This document shows, piece after piece, positions 43,850 through 56,697 of a DNA stretch of 64,000 nucleotides. Each line of letters starts with the position of its first letter. Position 1 is the stretch's first letter. Both the position numbers and the translations under genes were made by a program. Source of the stretch: Atrina japonica (lineage: Eukaryota > Mollusca > Bivalvia > Pterioida > Pinnidae); NCBI GenBank assembly GCA_030159075.1, contig BROG01000042.1, forward strand, positions 62,501 to 126,500. Reading direction: 5' to 3'. Below the pieces are notes generated by a model. The model made no database searches, was not told the origin of the DNA, and saw only the letters and a program-made list of their open reading frames with translations.

Positions 43850-44480
43850 AGACCTTCCTAAACCCCAAAACCTGTCCATAGGTCTGACTCAAAAGTCAGA
43901 ACTTCCTAAGACCTGTCAATATGTCAAACAAACCCAACAGTCAGACCTCCCCAAATAGTGCATATGTCAAACAGGCCAAAAGCCAGATTTCCCTTAGACC
44001 TATCCTTATGTCAAACATACCCAATGAAACGAAATGACAAAGTCCAACTACCTGGCATTTTTAGAATATTTGAAAAAAAAAAAACAAAAATAAAAAAAAA
44101 AAAAAAAAAAAAAAACAAAATCATGTGAACATGCACACCTCCATTATGTGAAAAAACAACCTACAAAATATCAAAGCTGTATCTAAAACACTGAGGGAGG
44201 TGATAGCCGGACAAACCATTGATCTATATCCAGACAGATGAACAAACTAAAGGAGGGACAGGAATACATTAATATGCCCCCCCCCCCCCCCAACATTTTG
44301 TCACATAAACATTTCCAAAACCTGTCCATATTTCAAACAATAACAATAGTCGGACCTCACAATCCCTGTCCAAAGAGGCAAAACAAACAGCCCCTCCCAA
44401 AACTTATTCATACCCAAAAATCTTTAATGTCAAAAAGGCCAAAACAGGCAGACCTTTCCAAAAACTGTATGTTCTGCCTC
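43850..44480. repeat. About 45-bp degenerate tandem repeat, copy 2, with poly-A and poly-C tracts
   Basis: Duplicate of 36,955-37,570, expanded by an A-rich run at 44,076-44,115 and a 14-base C run at about 44,278-44,291. Confidence 0.8.
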
Positions 44481-46109
44481 TCTTCTGACTCTTCAGCATT
44501 AGAGTCCAATATTGGAGTTCAAATATTTTTAAATAATGGTGGACTATGTCATTGTTAAAGCAGAATTTGGCAGAAGCTAAAAATTAGGTGTTGGTCCCCT
44601 TGGTGCAGGTTATATTCTATTTCATTTCAGCTCTCTATCTTCTCCCTCTCTGTCTGTCTCTTCTTCTGTCTGTCTGTCTGTCTGTCTCTCTTCTCTCTCT
44701 CTGTATATATATAAATTCTAATATATACAGTAGAAATTCAAGAAATTCAATAAGCCACTAATGAAAATCTGATTAATTAATTCCCATCTATAATGTAATG
44801 ATAATTTTCAATTCATTGTTTGATTATAAATTGATCACATTTGCTAACAAATGCCAGTAAATGGTGATGCTGTGGTAAAATCATAGTAGATACTGTTGAT
44901 ATGACATATCAAGAAGGGATTTTCATGTGAGCTATCTATAATGCCAATAGAAGCCAAATAAAATGTCTCCGCACAGACTTGTTCTGTCGCAACTGAAAAG
45001 CAGGCGACTTTATGTTTTGATGGAGCGAATTTAAGCGATTGAAAGGCAGTGGAAAAGTTTAATGTATAGGTCAAGATCAATAGTTTTTTAAATGACACTG
45101 GAGATACAGTAAAGAAAATGAGCATCAAATTAGGCTAACTCGGAAGCGAGTTTGCTGTCCAGGTCTATTGATAACTTTGGCATGATCTTTGAGGCATCAA
45201 GTGATGTACTTCAATCCAAACTTCAGGGGCGTGGAAATCTTTTTTAGAGTGTAATATTTTCCTCCAGGCTTCATTTTTCAGTTCAGTTTTCATTGAGCAT
45301 ATTATGCTTTAAAAAGATTTTTGAGCCCCTGTGTCAGAACGAGGTTTGTTTACATTTCCCAAGCCTTAAACTAGCCTAACCTACATGTACAGAACATCGG
45401 TTAAATCTAGGCCTAACGAAACATAACTGGAGTGAATACAAACAGTGAAACCTGTATATAGGGGCCACCCAAGGGACCAGAAAATATTGACCTTTATGTG
45501 CAGGTGACCCTTATACATAGGTTTAATTTAGTTGAAATATGCAGTCAAGGGACTTGAAAAATCTGGCCTTTATAAACAGGTATCCTTATATAGAGGTGGC
45601 CGCCATAGCAGGTTTAACTTATTTGACACTTGTGCTACACACAGGTGTTAAATATGTATTCTCCTGTCTCACTCACTGTAATAATCATGTTAATTAAAAA
45701 CAATTGTCAAATATCCTCTACATATATATATATATATATATATGTTATAGTTTGAGGTACTTAACATGTGATCGTCAGTGGAAATTTAAATGTTACTCTC
45801 GGTTCAGTCATTATAATAAGACTAGTTGACTTTAACAGCATCCATCACTTTGAAATCACTTTCCTTGTATATATCTAGTGATATCATAGGTACTGTATTT
45901 CAGTTCTTACAATGATAACTTGAATATTACATTAGTGAAGTGTAATTACAGATGTAAATGTATGGACTACATCACAATGTATGGAACATATGTTTTGGCA
46001 CAAGTTTATTTTTATACAAACTTTTATTTGTGTAGTGACATAGATTTTCATTTGTATTTCAGTTTTGTACTCTCTCTGGGGTTTGAATGGCAATAAATCT
46101 TCCAACACT

Positions 46110-46905
46110 GCACACTGCCTATAGAGATCAAACAGGCCAAAAGTCACTTTCCCAAAAATCCTTTATAAAACCTGTTCATTTGTCAACAGGCCCAAAAGTT
46201 AGACCTTCCATAACCTGTACATATGTGAAACAGACCTTAAAGTCAAGACATTACTTAAACCTGTCCATATTTCAGGCAGGTCCAACATTCAGACCTTCCA
46301 AACACCTGTCCATAAGTCAAACAGTCCCATTAGTAAGAACTTCCTAAACCCTGTCAATATGTCAGATCACTGTCAGATATTCTGAAAACCTATCCAAATC
46401 TCAAACAGGTCCAACAGTCAAATCTTCCTAAAACTGGTCCACAAAAAGGCCCAGCAGTCAGACCTTCCAAAAACACCTGTCCATATCTCAAACAGGCCTA
46501 ACAGTCAGACCTTCCCAAAACACCTGTCCATATCTGAAACAGTTCAAACAATATGACCTTCCCATAACATGTCCATATCTCAAACAGGTCCAACAGTCAA
46601 ATCTTCCTAAAACTGGTCCATATGTCAAAAATGCCCAGCAGTCAGACCTTCCCAGAATCTGTCCATATCTCAAACAGGCCCAACAGTCAGACCTTCCCAA
46701 AACACCTGTCCATATCTGAAACAGTCCAAACAATATGACCTTCCCAAAACATGTCCATATCTCAAACAGGTCCAACAGTCAAATCTTCCTAAAACTGGTC
46801 CATATGTCAAAAAGGCCCAGCAGTCAGACCTTCCCAAAATCTGTCAATATGTCAAACAGACCCAAAAGTAAGACCATTGTAAAACCTGTTGATAAGTTAA
46901 ATTTT
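46110..46905. repeat. About 45-bp tandem repeat (third array)
   Basis: AACCTGTCCATATCTCAAAC, AGGCCCAACAGTCAGACCTT, CCC units, about 17 copies. A block of about 135-180 bp (46,490-46,640 against 46,670-46,830) is duplicated nearly exactly. Lies just outside the 6.8-kb duplication. Confidence 0.85.
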
Positions 46906-46951
46906 GTAATTCAACATTTTTCAAAATATCTTTAACTTTACTTAAACTTAC

Positions 46952-46981
46952 TATTATGAGAACAGAAATTGAGGTGACAAC
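46952..46981 (-). CDS. Receptor-like gene, 30-base micro-exon
   Basis: The acceptor TTTCTTTTGCAG|GTTGTC is followed by 30 bases and the donor CATAATA|GTAAGTTT. It completes a Gly codon with the transmembrane exon and runs CHLNFCSHN, then passes phase 1 to the next exon. Two Cys just inside the membrane are added by it. Because 30 is a multiple of three it can be skipped or included without changing frame. Small size lowers certainty, but both sites are strong and phases agree. Confidence 0.55.
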
Positions 46982-46989
46982 CTGCAAAA

Positions 46990-48160
46990 GAAAGAAAAGC
47001 ATTATTTACATCATTTTTCTTAAAATATTAAGCTGCAATGATATTATGGAATTTTTATCTCTAAATTACATCAAAATCACAATTTAGAATTAAATAGCTT
47101 TTTTCATCCACAAGACAACATTATTAATCAAAGTGCTGTAGTCCTCCACGATGATATTGACCAAGGTAATTGGCATGCCTAATGGATACTCCATGTATTA
47201 TGCCATAATACATTTATTCCTATAAGCATAGGAACTGGGGGGCGCAGCCCCACATTTATCACATACAAATTTTATTCTATATTATCATCAATTCTGGAAT
47301 CCAGAAAAAGGCTTATCAAAGCTTTTAAATTGGACCTATCAAAATGTTCACGCTTCGATGCGCTCAGCGAAAACAATTATAATTGACCTATTCCTTTCCT
47401 CTGACTCGAAATCCTGGATCCAACCAGGCTCTGTCTGTATATCTGGATTTTATGGATTTGGACTACCGGTTTTGTATTATGTGTTGTGTTTGCCCTTCAA
47501 AACAGTAAAGATATTTTCGTTTGCATAGGCATAGGAACCAGGGTAGGGGCCCTGCTCTCCCCCCACTTTTTCACATACAAATTTTATTTCATATTATCAT
47601 CACATCTGGAATCCAGAAAAAGGCTTCCCAGAGCTTTTAAATTAGGCTTACCAATAATTTGGCACCTCACATGGCTTGGCAAACACCTAAGCTAATAACT
47701 AAGCTTATTTTTGTGAAAAAAAATTTGCAAGCTTACTTGCAGAAGACCAGTGGTCTCATCTCGGTTACATTGTAACCGGTTTAGTTTTCCTACACCATTA
47801 AAAACTGCCTGCTACTACTGAAAATTGGCGTAAAACACCATTCAAAATTCTCAGCATGTAGTAATACGAAAAATAATTTGTAAACCATATTTGCATTGGA
47901 TCAAACAGTATATGATTTTCCCTTGCGTTATTATCAGCTAAAAGATCTGAAAATTTAATCATCGATGATATCCAGTTCTTCACACATAATTTACACACCA
48001 TTTTCATGTGTATAGCATCTTGCATTCCCCCTCTCAAAAAAAAAAAAAAAAAAATTTACACCCCCTCTTTGAAAATTCCTGGATCTGCCCCTTATAAATC
48101 TGTCAGTTTATTTGGCCAGAATAAAAACAAGTTGCAATGTGATGATTAATAATGTTCAAT
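46990..48160. other. Intron: a duplicated dispersed segment, no gene
   Basis: CATAGGAACTGGGGGGCGCA ... ACAAATTTTATTCTATATTA ... GGAATCCAGAAAAAGGCTTA at 47,225-47,340 recurs at 47,525-47,650 (CATAGGAACCAGGGTAGGGG ...). A 20-base A run is at about 48,036-48,054. Confidence 0.6.
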
Positions 48161-48164
48161 AACA

Positions 48165-49070
48165 TCCAAAAACATGAAAAATCCACTTATAAGGGAAAAT
48201 AACTCCCATAAGGGGCAACATGACAATTTCGGACCAGTTGACATTTTTGCAGATCTTTGCATGTTGAATATTTTTGCTTCTGTCAAAAAACATCCAAAAA
48301 CATGAAAAATCTACTTAAAAAGAGAAATAACTCCCGTAAGGGGCAACCTGACAATTTCGGCCCTCTGTTTTTTTTTTTAACTTTTTCGTAGATCTTTGTG
48401 TGCTGAAAATGTTTGCTTCTTTCAAAAAACATGAAAAATCTACTTAAAAAGAGAAATAACTCCCGTAAGGGGCAACCTGACAATTTTGGCCCTCTGGTTT
48501 TTTTTTAACTTTTCGTAGATCTTTGTGTGCTGAAAATTTTTGCTTCTTTCACTTTTACTCTAGCTATTATACTTTTTAAGAGAATAGGACAAAACTATCA
48601 AAAACATGAAAAGCCACTTAAAAGGGAAAAAACTCCCATGAGGGACAATGAGACAATTTAAGCCCTGTTGACATGTTGACATTTTGAACATTTTTGCTTC
48701 TTTCATTTTTACTCTGCCTATTATACTTTTCAGGATAATGTCAAAAAACATCCAAAAACATAAAAAATCCACTTAAAAGGGAAATAACTACCATAAGGGG
48801 CATTCTGACAATTTTGGTCTTCTGATTTTTTTGTAGATCTTTGTGTGCTGAACATTTTTTCTTCTTTCACTTTTACTCTAGCTATTATAGTTTTCATGAC
48901 AATGGGACAAAACTGTCAAAAACATGAAAAATCCACTTAAAAGGAGAAACAACTCCCATAAGAGGCAACCTGACACTTTCTGCCCTCTTGAACTTTTTTG
49001 TACATCTTTGTGTGCTGAACATTTTTGCTTCTATCACTTTTAAGCTAGCTATTATACTTTTTAAGATGAT
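48165..49070. repeat. Array of the about 150-bp 'CATGAAAAATCCACTTAAAA' unit
   Basis: About six tandem copies starting near 48,172, 48,296, 48,428, 48,600, 48,755 and 48,915. Units carry AACTCCCATAAGGGGCAACC, TGACAATTT and TTTTTGTAGATCTTTGTGTG. Same family as 17,500-18,540 and 57,080-57,380. Confidence 0.85.
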
Positions 49071-49074
49071 AGAA

Positions 49075-50175
49075 AATACACACACAGCCACAAATACACA
49101 CAGCCACAAATACATATACTGCCAAAAATAGACAAAGCTACAATTACACGCACAACCACTAACACACAGTCACATATACAGAGTCTGCCATAAATACATA
49201 GCCACAAATACACACCATGCCATTAATACACACTGGCACAAATACAAAGTCACAAATACACACACAGCCACTAATATACACAGGTACAAATGCACACACA
49301 GCCACAAATACACAGGTACAAATACAAACTGCCACAAATGCACAACCACAAATACACACAGCCACAGATACATATACTGCCAAAAATAGACAAAGCTACA
49401 ATTACACGCACAACCACTAACACACAGTCACATATACAGAGACTGCCATAAATACATAGCCACAAATACACACCATGCCATTAATACACACTGGCACAAA
49501 TACAAAGTCACAAATACACACACAGCCACTAATATACACAGGTACAAATACACACACAGCCACTAATATACACAGGTACAAATACACACAACCACAAATA
49601 CACACAGCCACAAATACAAGATCAGCTACAAATATCCACAGCTATAAATACACACACAGTAACAAATACACACATAGCCACAAATACACATACTGCCACA
49701 AATACACATACTGCCACAAATACACACACAGCCACTACACTAATTAACACACAGTCACAAATAAACACAGCCACAAATACACAAACTGCCACAAATACAC
49801 ACATCCACAAACACTGGAACAAATACACACACCGTCACAAATACACACAGCCATAAATACACAATGGCACAAATACACAGCTACAAATACAAACTGCCAC
49901 AAATGCACAACCACAAATACACACAACCACAAATACACACATAGACAAATACACACACTGCCACAAATACACACTGCCACAAGTACAAACAGTCACAAAT
50001 ACACACACTGCCACAAATACACACATTCCACAAGTACACACAGCCGCAAACACAGACTGCTGCAAAAAATACACACAGTGACAAATACACACACAGGGAC
50101 GAATACACACAACGACAAATACACACAGCGACAAATACACACAGCGACAAATACACAGCTGCCACAAGTACATAA
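49075..50175. repeat. CACAAATACACACAGC minisatellite, 1.1 kb
   Basis: Short irregular units (about 15-20 bp) of ACACAGCCACAAATACACAC type, with a roughly 270-bp higher-order duplication (49,100-49,350 against 49,370-49,600). All long ORFs here (CVFVAVC or ATNTQ types) come from the repeat. Confidence 0.92.
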
Positions 50176-51360
50176 ATACAAACGGTTGGGAAAAGGCAAA
50201 TTATGACAATTACGGTAAGCTTGATGTAATATATTGTAGTATTTTTTAAGAAATAATTGCCAATTTATTTAATGTAATTAAAATTATAATAACTTGTACA
50301 AATTGTACTCACACTTTCGATTCATAACATGTCTCTGTTATATATTTAGTGAATGACATATCTGTCCTCTGATTGGCCAATAGTTTAAACAATAGAGAAC
50401 ACAGCTATATAATTAAAACTAATAAATTTCTGACGATTTCATTGCTTAACAATCCAGAAAACATTTGATTTATACATCAATGATGTGAACTGTAATTAAG
50501 CCATGCCCCCAGACGGCACTACTTTTTGTTTACATGTCAGCCATTTGCAATACACAAATGTGTTTTACGTCACGCAAGATAAAAACAGGTCATCGTAGTG
50601 AAAGTGGTCATAAGTTACAGTTGCGAATGAACCACACAACAGAAAAATCTATTAGTAACACCCTGTCTTCCATTTCAACAGGTAATTTTGAATCAGTCCC
50701 AAGTTCAAATGCATTAGCATTGATTTTAAATTCATGTACAGTCAGGCCTATTCCCTACTGCATTGCGAATTACGCAAAACTGTGCAAAGTCTTCATTCAG
50801 GTCATTTCCTAGTGACACGGAAAAAATATAGAATCAATGCTTAAAAAAAGAAAAGACATTCCATAGTAGTCAGTTCAGCAGAAGGAATCTTTTCTAAGGT
50901 CCGATTGCCTTACTCACTTTCTACTAACACTCTGAGTCTCCATCTCTGTGCTATTTGTACAAATCTTTAAGTCTTTATAGTATAAAAATAGATAGGGGAG
51001 GATGTTATAAGAAACGTTCTAGGAATTCAGGGAGGAGTTTTTAGGATAAGATTTCCGATTCACATATTCTTTGTGTCCAAATTTCTTTCTGCATATATCA
51101 TTACTGTATATACCATTATTATAAATATTTGTCATTAAATCATGTGACCTTTTTATGTACAATGTATATATCTGATAATAAAGTACATATACGTAATCTC
51201 GTTATGCCCAAATTGGATGAGTCAAAATTTTGGATATATCAAAATGGAAAGACCGATCCCAATTTTTATGTGTAGAATAATATATCAATTAAAATTTTCC
51301 AGATATCTCAAAGTAACAGGGGCAGTCAATTAATTAAATTAATCATATATATATATACTT
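50176..51360. other. Intron: no supported feature
   Basis: AT-rich. An ORF at 50,534-50,812 has no splice context or motif. GTAATCTCGTTATGCCCAAA near 51,191 resembles the end of the MITE at 20,818. Confidence 0.5.
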
Positions 51361-51362
51361 AC

Positions 51363-51497
51363 CACTATCATCTCTATAACATTTTTTGACACAGAATAAA
51401 ATTATTACTATCAGTATAACAAGTCCACCACCTCCCACTCCAATGAACAATCCTTTTTCGATGACTATAGAATCACTTTTAGGTTTCATTTGAGAAG
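51363..51497 (-). CDS. Receptor-like gene, transmembrane exon
   Basis: The acceptor TTCTATATTTTAG|CTTCTC is followed by 135 bases and the donor GATAGTG|GTAAGTAT. Two bases complete the Ala codon from the stalk exon and it leaves in phase 1. The peptide starts SQMKPKSDSIVIEKG, then a 22-residue transmembrane helix with a glycine-rich start (LFIGVGGGGLVILIVIILFC), then KKCYRDDS, a basic stop-transfer end. This fixes the topology as type I with the stalk outside and the C-terminal domain in the cytoplasm. Strong splice sites and phase agreement make this one of the surest exons of the window. Confidence 0.85.
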
Positions 51498-51829
51498 CTA
51501 AAATATAGAACAACAATATAACCATCTAAAATGATCAGTGATTTTTCATATATACATACATTTAAAAATTAAAGAAAGTCTTGTAAAATAGATTTCATTG
51601 TTTATGGTTTATTTCATTACACACCAAGAATGCAAATGTAATGAATTAGTAATCTAAACTGAAGTATTAAGTCTTCAAAGTGTTAATCTAGCTAATCAGA
51701 AGTCACAGCTTAGTTTCACCACTTTGTTTCACCAGTCATAATTCAGTTCAAAACTAATTTACATAAATTATATAGCATAATAGTACTTTGTTGTATCCAT
51801 CATGGTTCAGTTTAACACTTTGTTACAGA

Positions 51830-54800
51830 AGTCATAGCTCAGTTCAAACTTTTTATCAGGAGTCATGGCTCAGTTAAGCACTTTTTATATAAGTCATGGC
51901 TCAGTTAATATAGCTTTCTTATATAAGTCATGGCTCAGTTAAGCACTTTTTATATAAGTCATGGCTCAGTTAATATAGCTTTCTTATATAAGTCATGGCT
52001 CAGTTAATATAGCTTTCTTATATAAGTCATGGCTCAGTTAATATAGCTTTCTTATATAAGTCATGGCTCAGTTAATATAGCTTTTTTATATAAGTCATGG
52101 CTCAGTTAATATAGCTTTCTCATACAAGTCATGGCTCAGTTATTATAGCTTTCTTATATATATCATGGTTCAGTTAATATAGCTTTCTTATATACGTCAT
52201 GGCTCAGTTAATATAGCTTTCTTCTATAAGTCATGGCTCAGTAAATATAGTTTTCTTATATACGTCATGGCTCAATTAATATAGCTTTCTTATACAAGTC
52301 ATGGCTCAGTTAATATAACTTTTTATATAAGTCATGGCTCAGTTAATATAGCTTTCTTATATACATCATGGCTCAGTTAATATAGCTTTCTTATATATGT
52401 CATGGCGCAGTTAATATAGCTTTCTTATATACGTCATGGCTCAGTTAATATAGCTTTCTTATATATGTCATGGCGCAGTTAATATAGCTTTCTTATATAC
52501 GTCATGGCTCAGTTAATATAGCTTTCTTATATAAGTCATGGCTCAGTTAATATAGCTTTCTTATATATGTCATGGCGCAGTTAATATAGCTTTCTTATAT
52601 ACGTCATGGCTCAGTTAATATAGCTTTCTTATATACATCATGGCTCAGTTAATATAGCTTTCTTATATAAGTCATGGCTCAGTTAATATAGCTTTCTTAT
52701 ATATGTCATGGCTCAGTTAATATAGCTTTCTTATATATGTCATGGCTCAGTTAATATAGCTTTCTTATACAAGTCATGGCTCAGTTAATATAGCTTTCTT
52801 ATATAAGTCATGGCTCAGTTAATATAGCTTTCTTATATAAGTCATGGCTCAGTTAATATAGCTTTTTTATATAAGTCATGGCTCAGTTAATATAGCTTTC
52901 TCATACAAGTCATGGCTCAGTTATTATAGCTTTCTTATATATATCATGGTTCAGTTAATATAGCTTTCTTATATACATCATGGCTCAGTTAATATAGCTT
53001 TCTTCTATAAGTCATGGCTCAGTAAATATAGTTTTCTTACATACGTCATGGCTCAATTAATATAGCTTTCTTATACAAGTCATGGCTCAGTTAATATAAC
53101 TTTTTATATAAGTCATGGCTCAGTTAATATAGCTTTCTTATATACGTCATGGCTCAGTTAATATAGCTTTCTTATATATGTCATGGCGCAGTTAATATAG
53201 CTTTCTTATATACGTCATGGCTCAGTTAATATAGCTTTCTTATATATGTCATGGCGCAGTTAATATAGCTTTCTTATATACGTCATGGCTCAGTTAATAT
53301 AGCTTTCTTATATAAGTCATGGCTCAGTTAATATAGCTTTCTTATATATGTCATGGTGCAGTTAATATAGCTTTCTTATATACGTCATGGCTCAGTTAAT
53401 ATAGCTTTCTTATATACATCATGGCTCAGTTAATATAGCTTTCTTATATAAGTCATGGCTCAGTTAATATAGCTTTCTTATATAAGTCATGGCTCAGTTA
53501 ATATAGCTTTCTTATATATGTCATGGCTCAGTTAATATAGCTTTCTTATACAAGTCATGGCTCAGTTAATATAGCTTTCTTATATACGTCATGGCTCAGT
53601 TAATATAGCTTTCTTATATACGTCATGGCTCAGTAAATATAGCTTTCTTATATATATGTCATGGCTCAGTTAATATAGCTTTTTATGTAAGTCATGGCTC
53701 AGTTAATATAGCTTTTTATATAAGTCATGGCTCAGTTAATATAGCTTTCTTATATAAGTCATGGCTCAGATGGCTCAGTTAATATAGCTTTCTTATATAT
53801 ATGTCATGGCTCAGTTAATATAGCTTTTTATATAAGTCATGGCTCAGTTAATATAGCTTTTTATATAAGTCATGGCTCAGTTAATATAGCTTTCTTATAT
53901 ATGTCATGGCTCAGTTAATATAACTTTCTTCTATAAGTCATGGCTCAGTTAATATAGCTTTCTTATATACGTCATGGCTCAATTAATATAGTTTTCTTAT
54001 ACAAGTCATGGCTCAGTTAATATAGCTTTCTTATATAAGTCATGGCTCAGATGGCTCAGTTAATATAGCTTTCTTATATATACGTCATGGCTCAGTTAAT
54101 ATAGCTTTTTATGTAACTCATGGCTCAGTTAATATAGCTTTCTTATATAAGTCATGGCTCAGTTAATATAGCTTTTTATATAAGTCATGGCTCAGTTAAT
54201 ATAGCTTTCTTATATAAGTCATGGCTCAGATGGCTCAGTTAATATAGCTTTCTTATATATACGTCATGGCTCAGTTAATATAGCTTTTTATATAAGTCAT
54301 GGCTAAGTTAATATAGCTTTTTATATAAGTCATGGCTCAGTTAATATAGCTTTCTTATATATGTCATGGCTCAGTTAATATAACTTTCTTCTATAAGTCA
54401 TGGCTCAGTTAATATAGCTTTCTTATATACGTCATGGCTCAATTAATATAGCTTTCTTATACAAGTCATGGCTCAGTTAATATAGCTTTCTTATATAAGT
54501 CATGGCTCAGATGGCTCAGTTAATATAGCTTTCTTATATATACGTCATGGCTCAGTTAATATAGCTTTTTATGTAACTCATGGCTCAGTTAATATAGCTT
54601 TCTTATATATGTCATGGGTCAGTTAATATACCTTTCTTATATAAGTCATGGCTCAGTTAATATAGCTTTTTATATAAGTCATGGCTCAGTTAATATAGCT
54701 TTCTTATATACGTCATGGCTAAGTTAATATAACTTTCTTATATACGTCATGGCTAAGTTAAGCACTTTTTATATAAGTCATGGCTCAGTTAATATAGCTT

Positions 54801-55540
54801 TTTATGTAAGTCATGGCTCAGTTAAGCACTTTTTATATAAGTCATGGCTCAGTTAATATAGCTTTCTTATATAAGTCATGGCTCAGTTAATATAGCTTTC
54901 TTATATAAGTCATGGCTCAGTTAAGCACTTTTTATATAAGTCATGGCTCAGTTAATATAGCTTTCTTATATAAGTCATGGCTCAGTTGATATAGCTTTCT
55001 TATATAAGTCATGGCACAGTTAATATAGCTTTCTTATATAAGTCATGGCTCAGTTGCTATAGCTTTCTTATATAAGTCATGGCTCAGTTGCTATAGCTTT
55101 CTTACATAAGTCATGGCTCAGTTGCTATAGCTTTCTTATAAAAGTCATGGCTCAGTTAATATAGCTTTCTTATATAAGTCATGGCTCAGTTGATATAGCT
55201 TTCTTATATAAGTCATGGCACAGTTAATATAGCTTTCTTATATAAGTCATGGCTCAGTTGCTATAGCTTTCTTATATAAGTCATGGCTCAGTTGCTATAG
55301 CTTTCTTACATAAGTCATGGCTCAGTTGCTATAGCTTTCTTACATAAGTCATGGCTCAGTTGCTATAGCTTTCTTACATAAGTCATGGCTCAGTTGCTAT
55401 AGCTTTCTTATATAAGTCATGGCTCAGTTGCTATAGCTTTCTTATATAAGTCATGGCTCAGTTGCTATAGCTTTCTTATATAAGTCATGGCTCAGTTGCT
55501 ATAGCTTTCTTATATAAGTCATGGCTCAGTTAATATAAAT
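51830..55540. repeat. 34-bp minisatellite, 3.7 kb, over 100 copies
   Basis: The unit TTATATAAGTCATGGCTCAG, TTAATATAGCTTTC is repeated with little change. Higher-order structure is visible. A block with GTCATGGCGCAG, a TTATTATAGC variant and a TCATACAAG variant occurs at about 52,080-52,760 and again at about 52,860-53,550 (offset near 780 bp), and blocks with CATGGCTCAGATGGCTCAG recur at 53,760, 54,045, 54,225 and 54,510. The right end is a separate TTGCTATAGC subfamily. It occupies the intron between the stalk and transmembrane exons. Confidence 0.95.
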
Positions 55541-55569
55541 TTTGTTATATAAGGGTTAAGGGTTTCAAT

Positions 55570-56678
55570 GTACTAATTAGGGGTGAAACAGTACGCCTTC
55601 TCCATGGTTCGGTACGTATTGCGGTACACAGGTTACGCCTTCTCCATGGTTCGGTACGTATTGCGGTACACAGGTTACGCCTTCTCCATGGTTCGGTACG
55701 TATTGCGGTACACAGGTTACGGTTCGGTTATTTTCTGTTTGGTACAGAATTTGGTGTTTTTTTAATTTTCTTATATTTCATTAGATAAATTTATATAATA
55801 CAACATGAATGATACATTTACCGCTACATCTAAATTAATTGTAAATATATCACTATAATCAATAATAATTATTACTATTTCATGATGTTACTACTAATAC
55901 TATGTAGTAGGCCTACTATGTGTTTAAATCAAAATACATGTTAATTACAAAAGTAAGTTTCCACTACAGTTAGATGATAACAATAGCTATCAATTTTTAT
56001 GTATTTCATTAAAACTTTTATTTACAGTAACTTTTTTTACTTTTATCATTCACTTAGATTAATTCAGAATTTATAACTTTATACAAAGTATGGTGTTATA
56101 ATTATTTTACCAGATCCTGAAATTCAGGTAGTCTATACTTTATACAAAGTATACTGTTACAATTATTTTACCAGATCCTGAAATTCAGGTCCGTTCCATA
56201 TCTGTTCCATTATTACACATCCTACTTCCATTCACTTCCTCCACAAACTGCAAGTATCAGCAGTCAATATATGATGTATTCTGTGACATTTTCGGCCATA
56301 AGGTAAAGACTAACATGTTTAATTGTCATTAAAATAATTATTTAATTTTCTAATTTTAATTTGCGATGTATTTTGAACTAAAAATAGATCACTTTTGAAA
56401 ATTAAAAGGGAATCCGGATTTTCAATTCGGCATCACCACTTGCCACATGGGCAAGATCATTATGTAAGTTTACGCACCTGAAACCATTCCTTACTGGCCA
56501 ATAGGAGCGGGTGAGTGCATTTTTACGCTTGTAATAATGAAAATAGTCATCCAGCTTTGGATTTACCATGGGTACGGTACGTACCCTCAATTGGAGTCAC
56601 TGTACCGTTTACTGAACCGAAAGAAAAATTACCGCGTTTAACTACACTGCGGTATACCGTTTCACCCCTAGTACAAAT
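55570..56678. mobile_element. hAT-type non-autonomous element (55,578-56,670) with 8-bp flanks
   Basis: The ends TAGGGGTGAAACAGTA (left) and the complement TAGGGGTGAAACGGTATACC (right) match the CAGGGGTG-type ends of hAT transposons. They are flanked by GTACTAAT (55,570-55,577) and GTACAAAT (56,671-56,678), an 8-bp duplication with one change. Inside, a 42-bp unit (GGTTCGGTACGTATTGCGGT) occurs three times at 55,593-55,725, and a 75-bp stretch (TTTATACAAAGTATGGTGTT) is duplicated at 56,075-56,190. No transposase remains. Inserted in the receptor intron 27 bp from the stalk exon. Confidence 0.8.
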
Positions 56679-56697
56679 GCATGTAAATGCTAGCTAC

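Larger units (their letters stand above)
39135..45988. repeat. 6.8-kb tandem duplication, copy 2
   Basis: Directly adjoins copy 1 at ...GGAACAT|GCTATATGCC. It ends at GGAACAT|ATGTTTTGG near 45,988, where the right flank diverges from the copy 1/copy 2 junction. The junction shares AT(G) between the two breakpoints, a 2-3 bp microhomology. Compared with copy 1 there are many small indels, including inside both exons. Confidence 0.9.

Noticed and set aside
49075..50175. Many overlapping Cys/Val-rich ORFs (CVFVAVC type)
   Set aside because: Products of a CACAAATACACA minisatellite, open in several frames of both strands.
50534..50812. 92-codon plus ORF
   Set aside because: Lies in an intron, no acceptor/donor pair, no motif, ordinary composition for the region.
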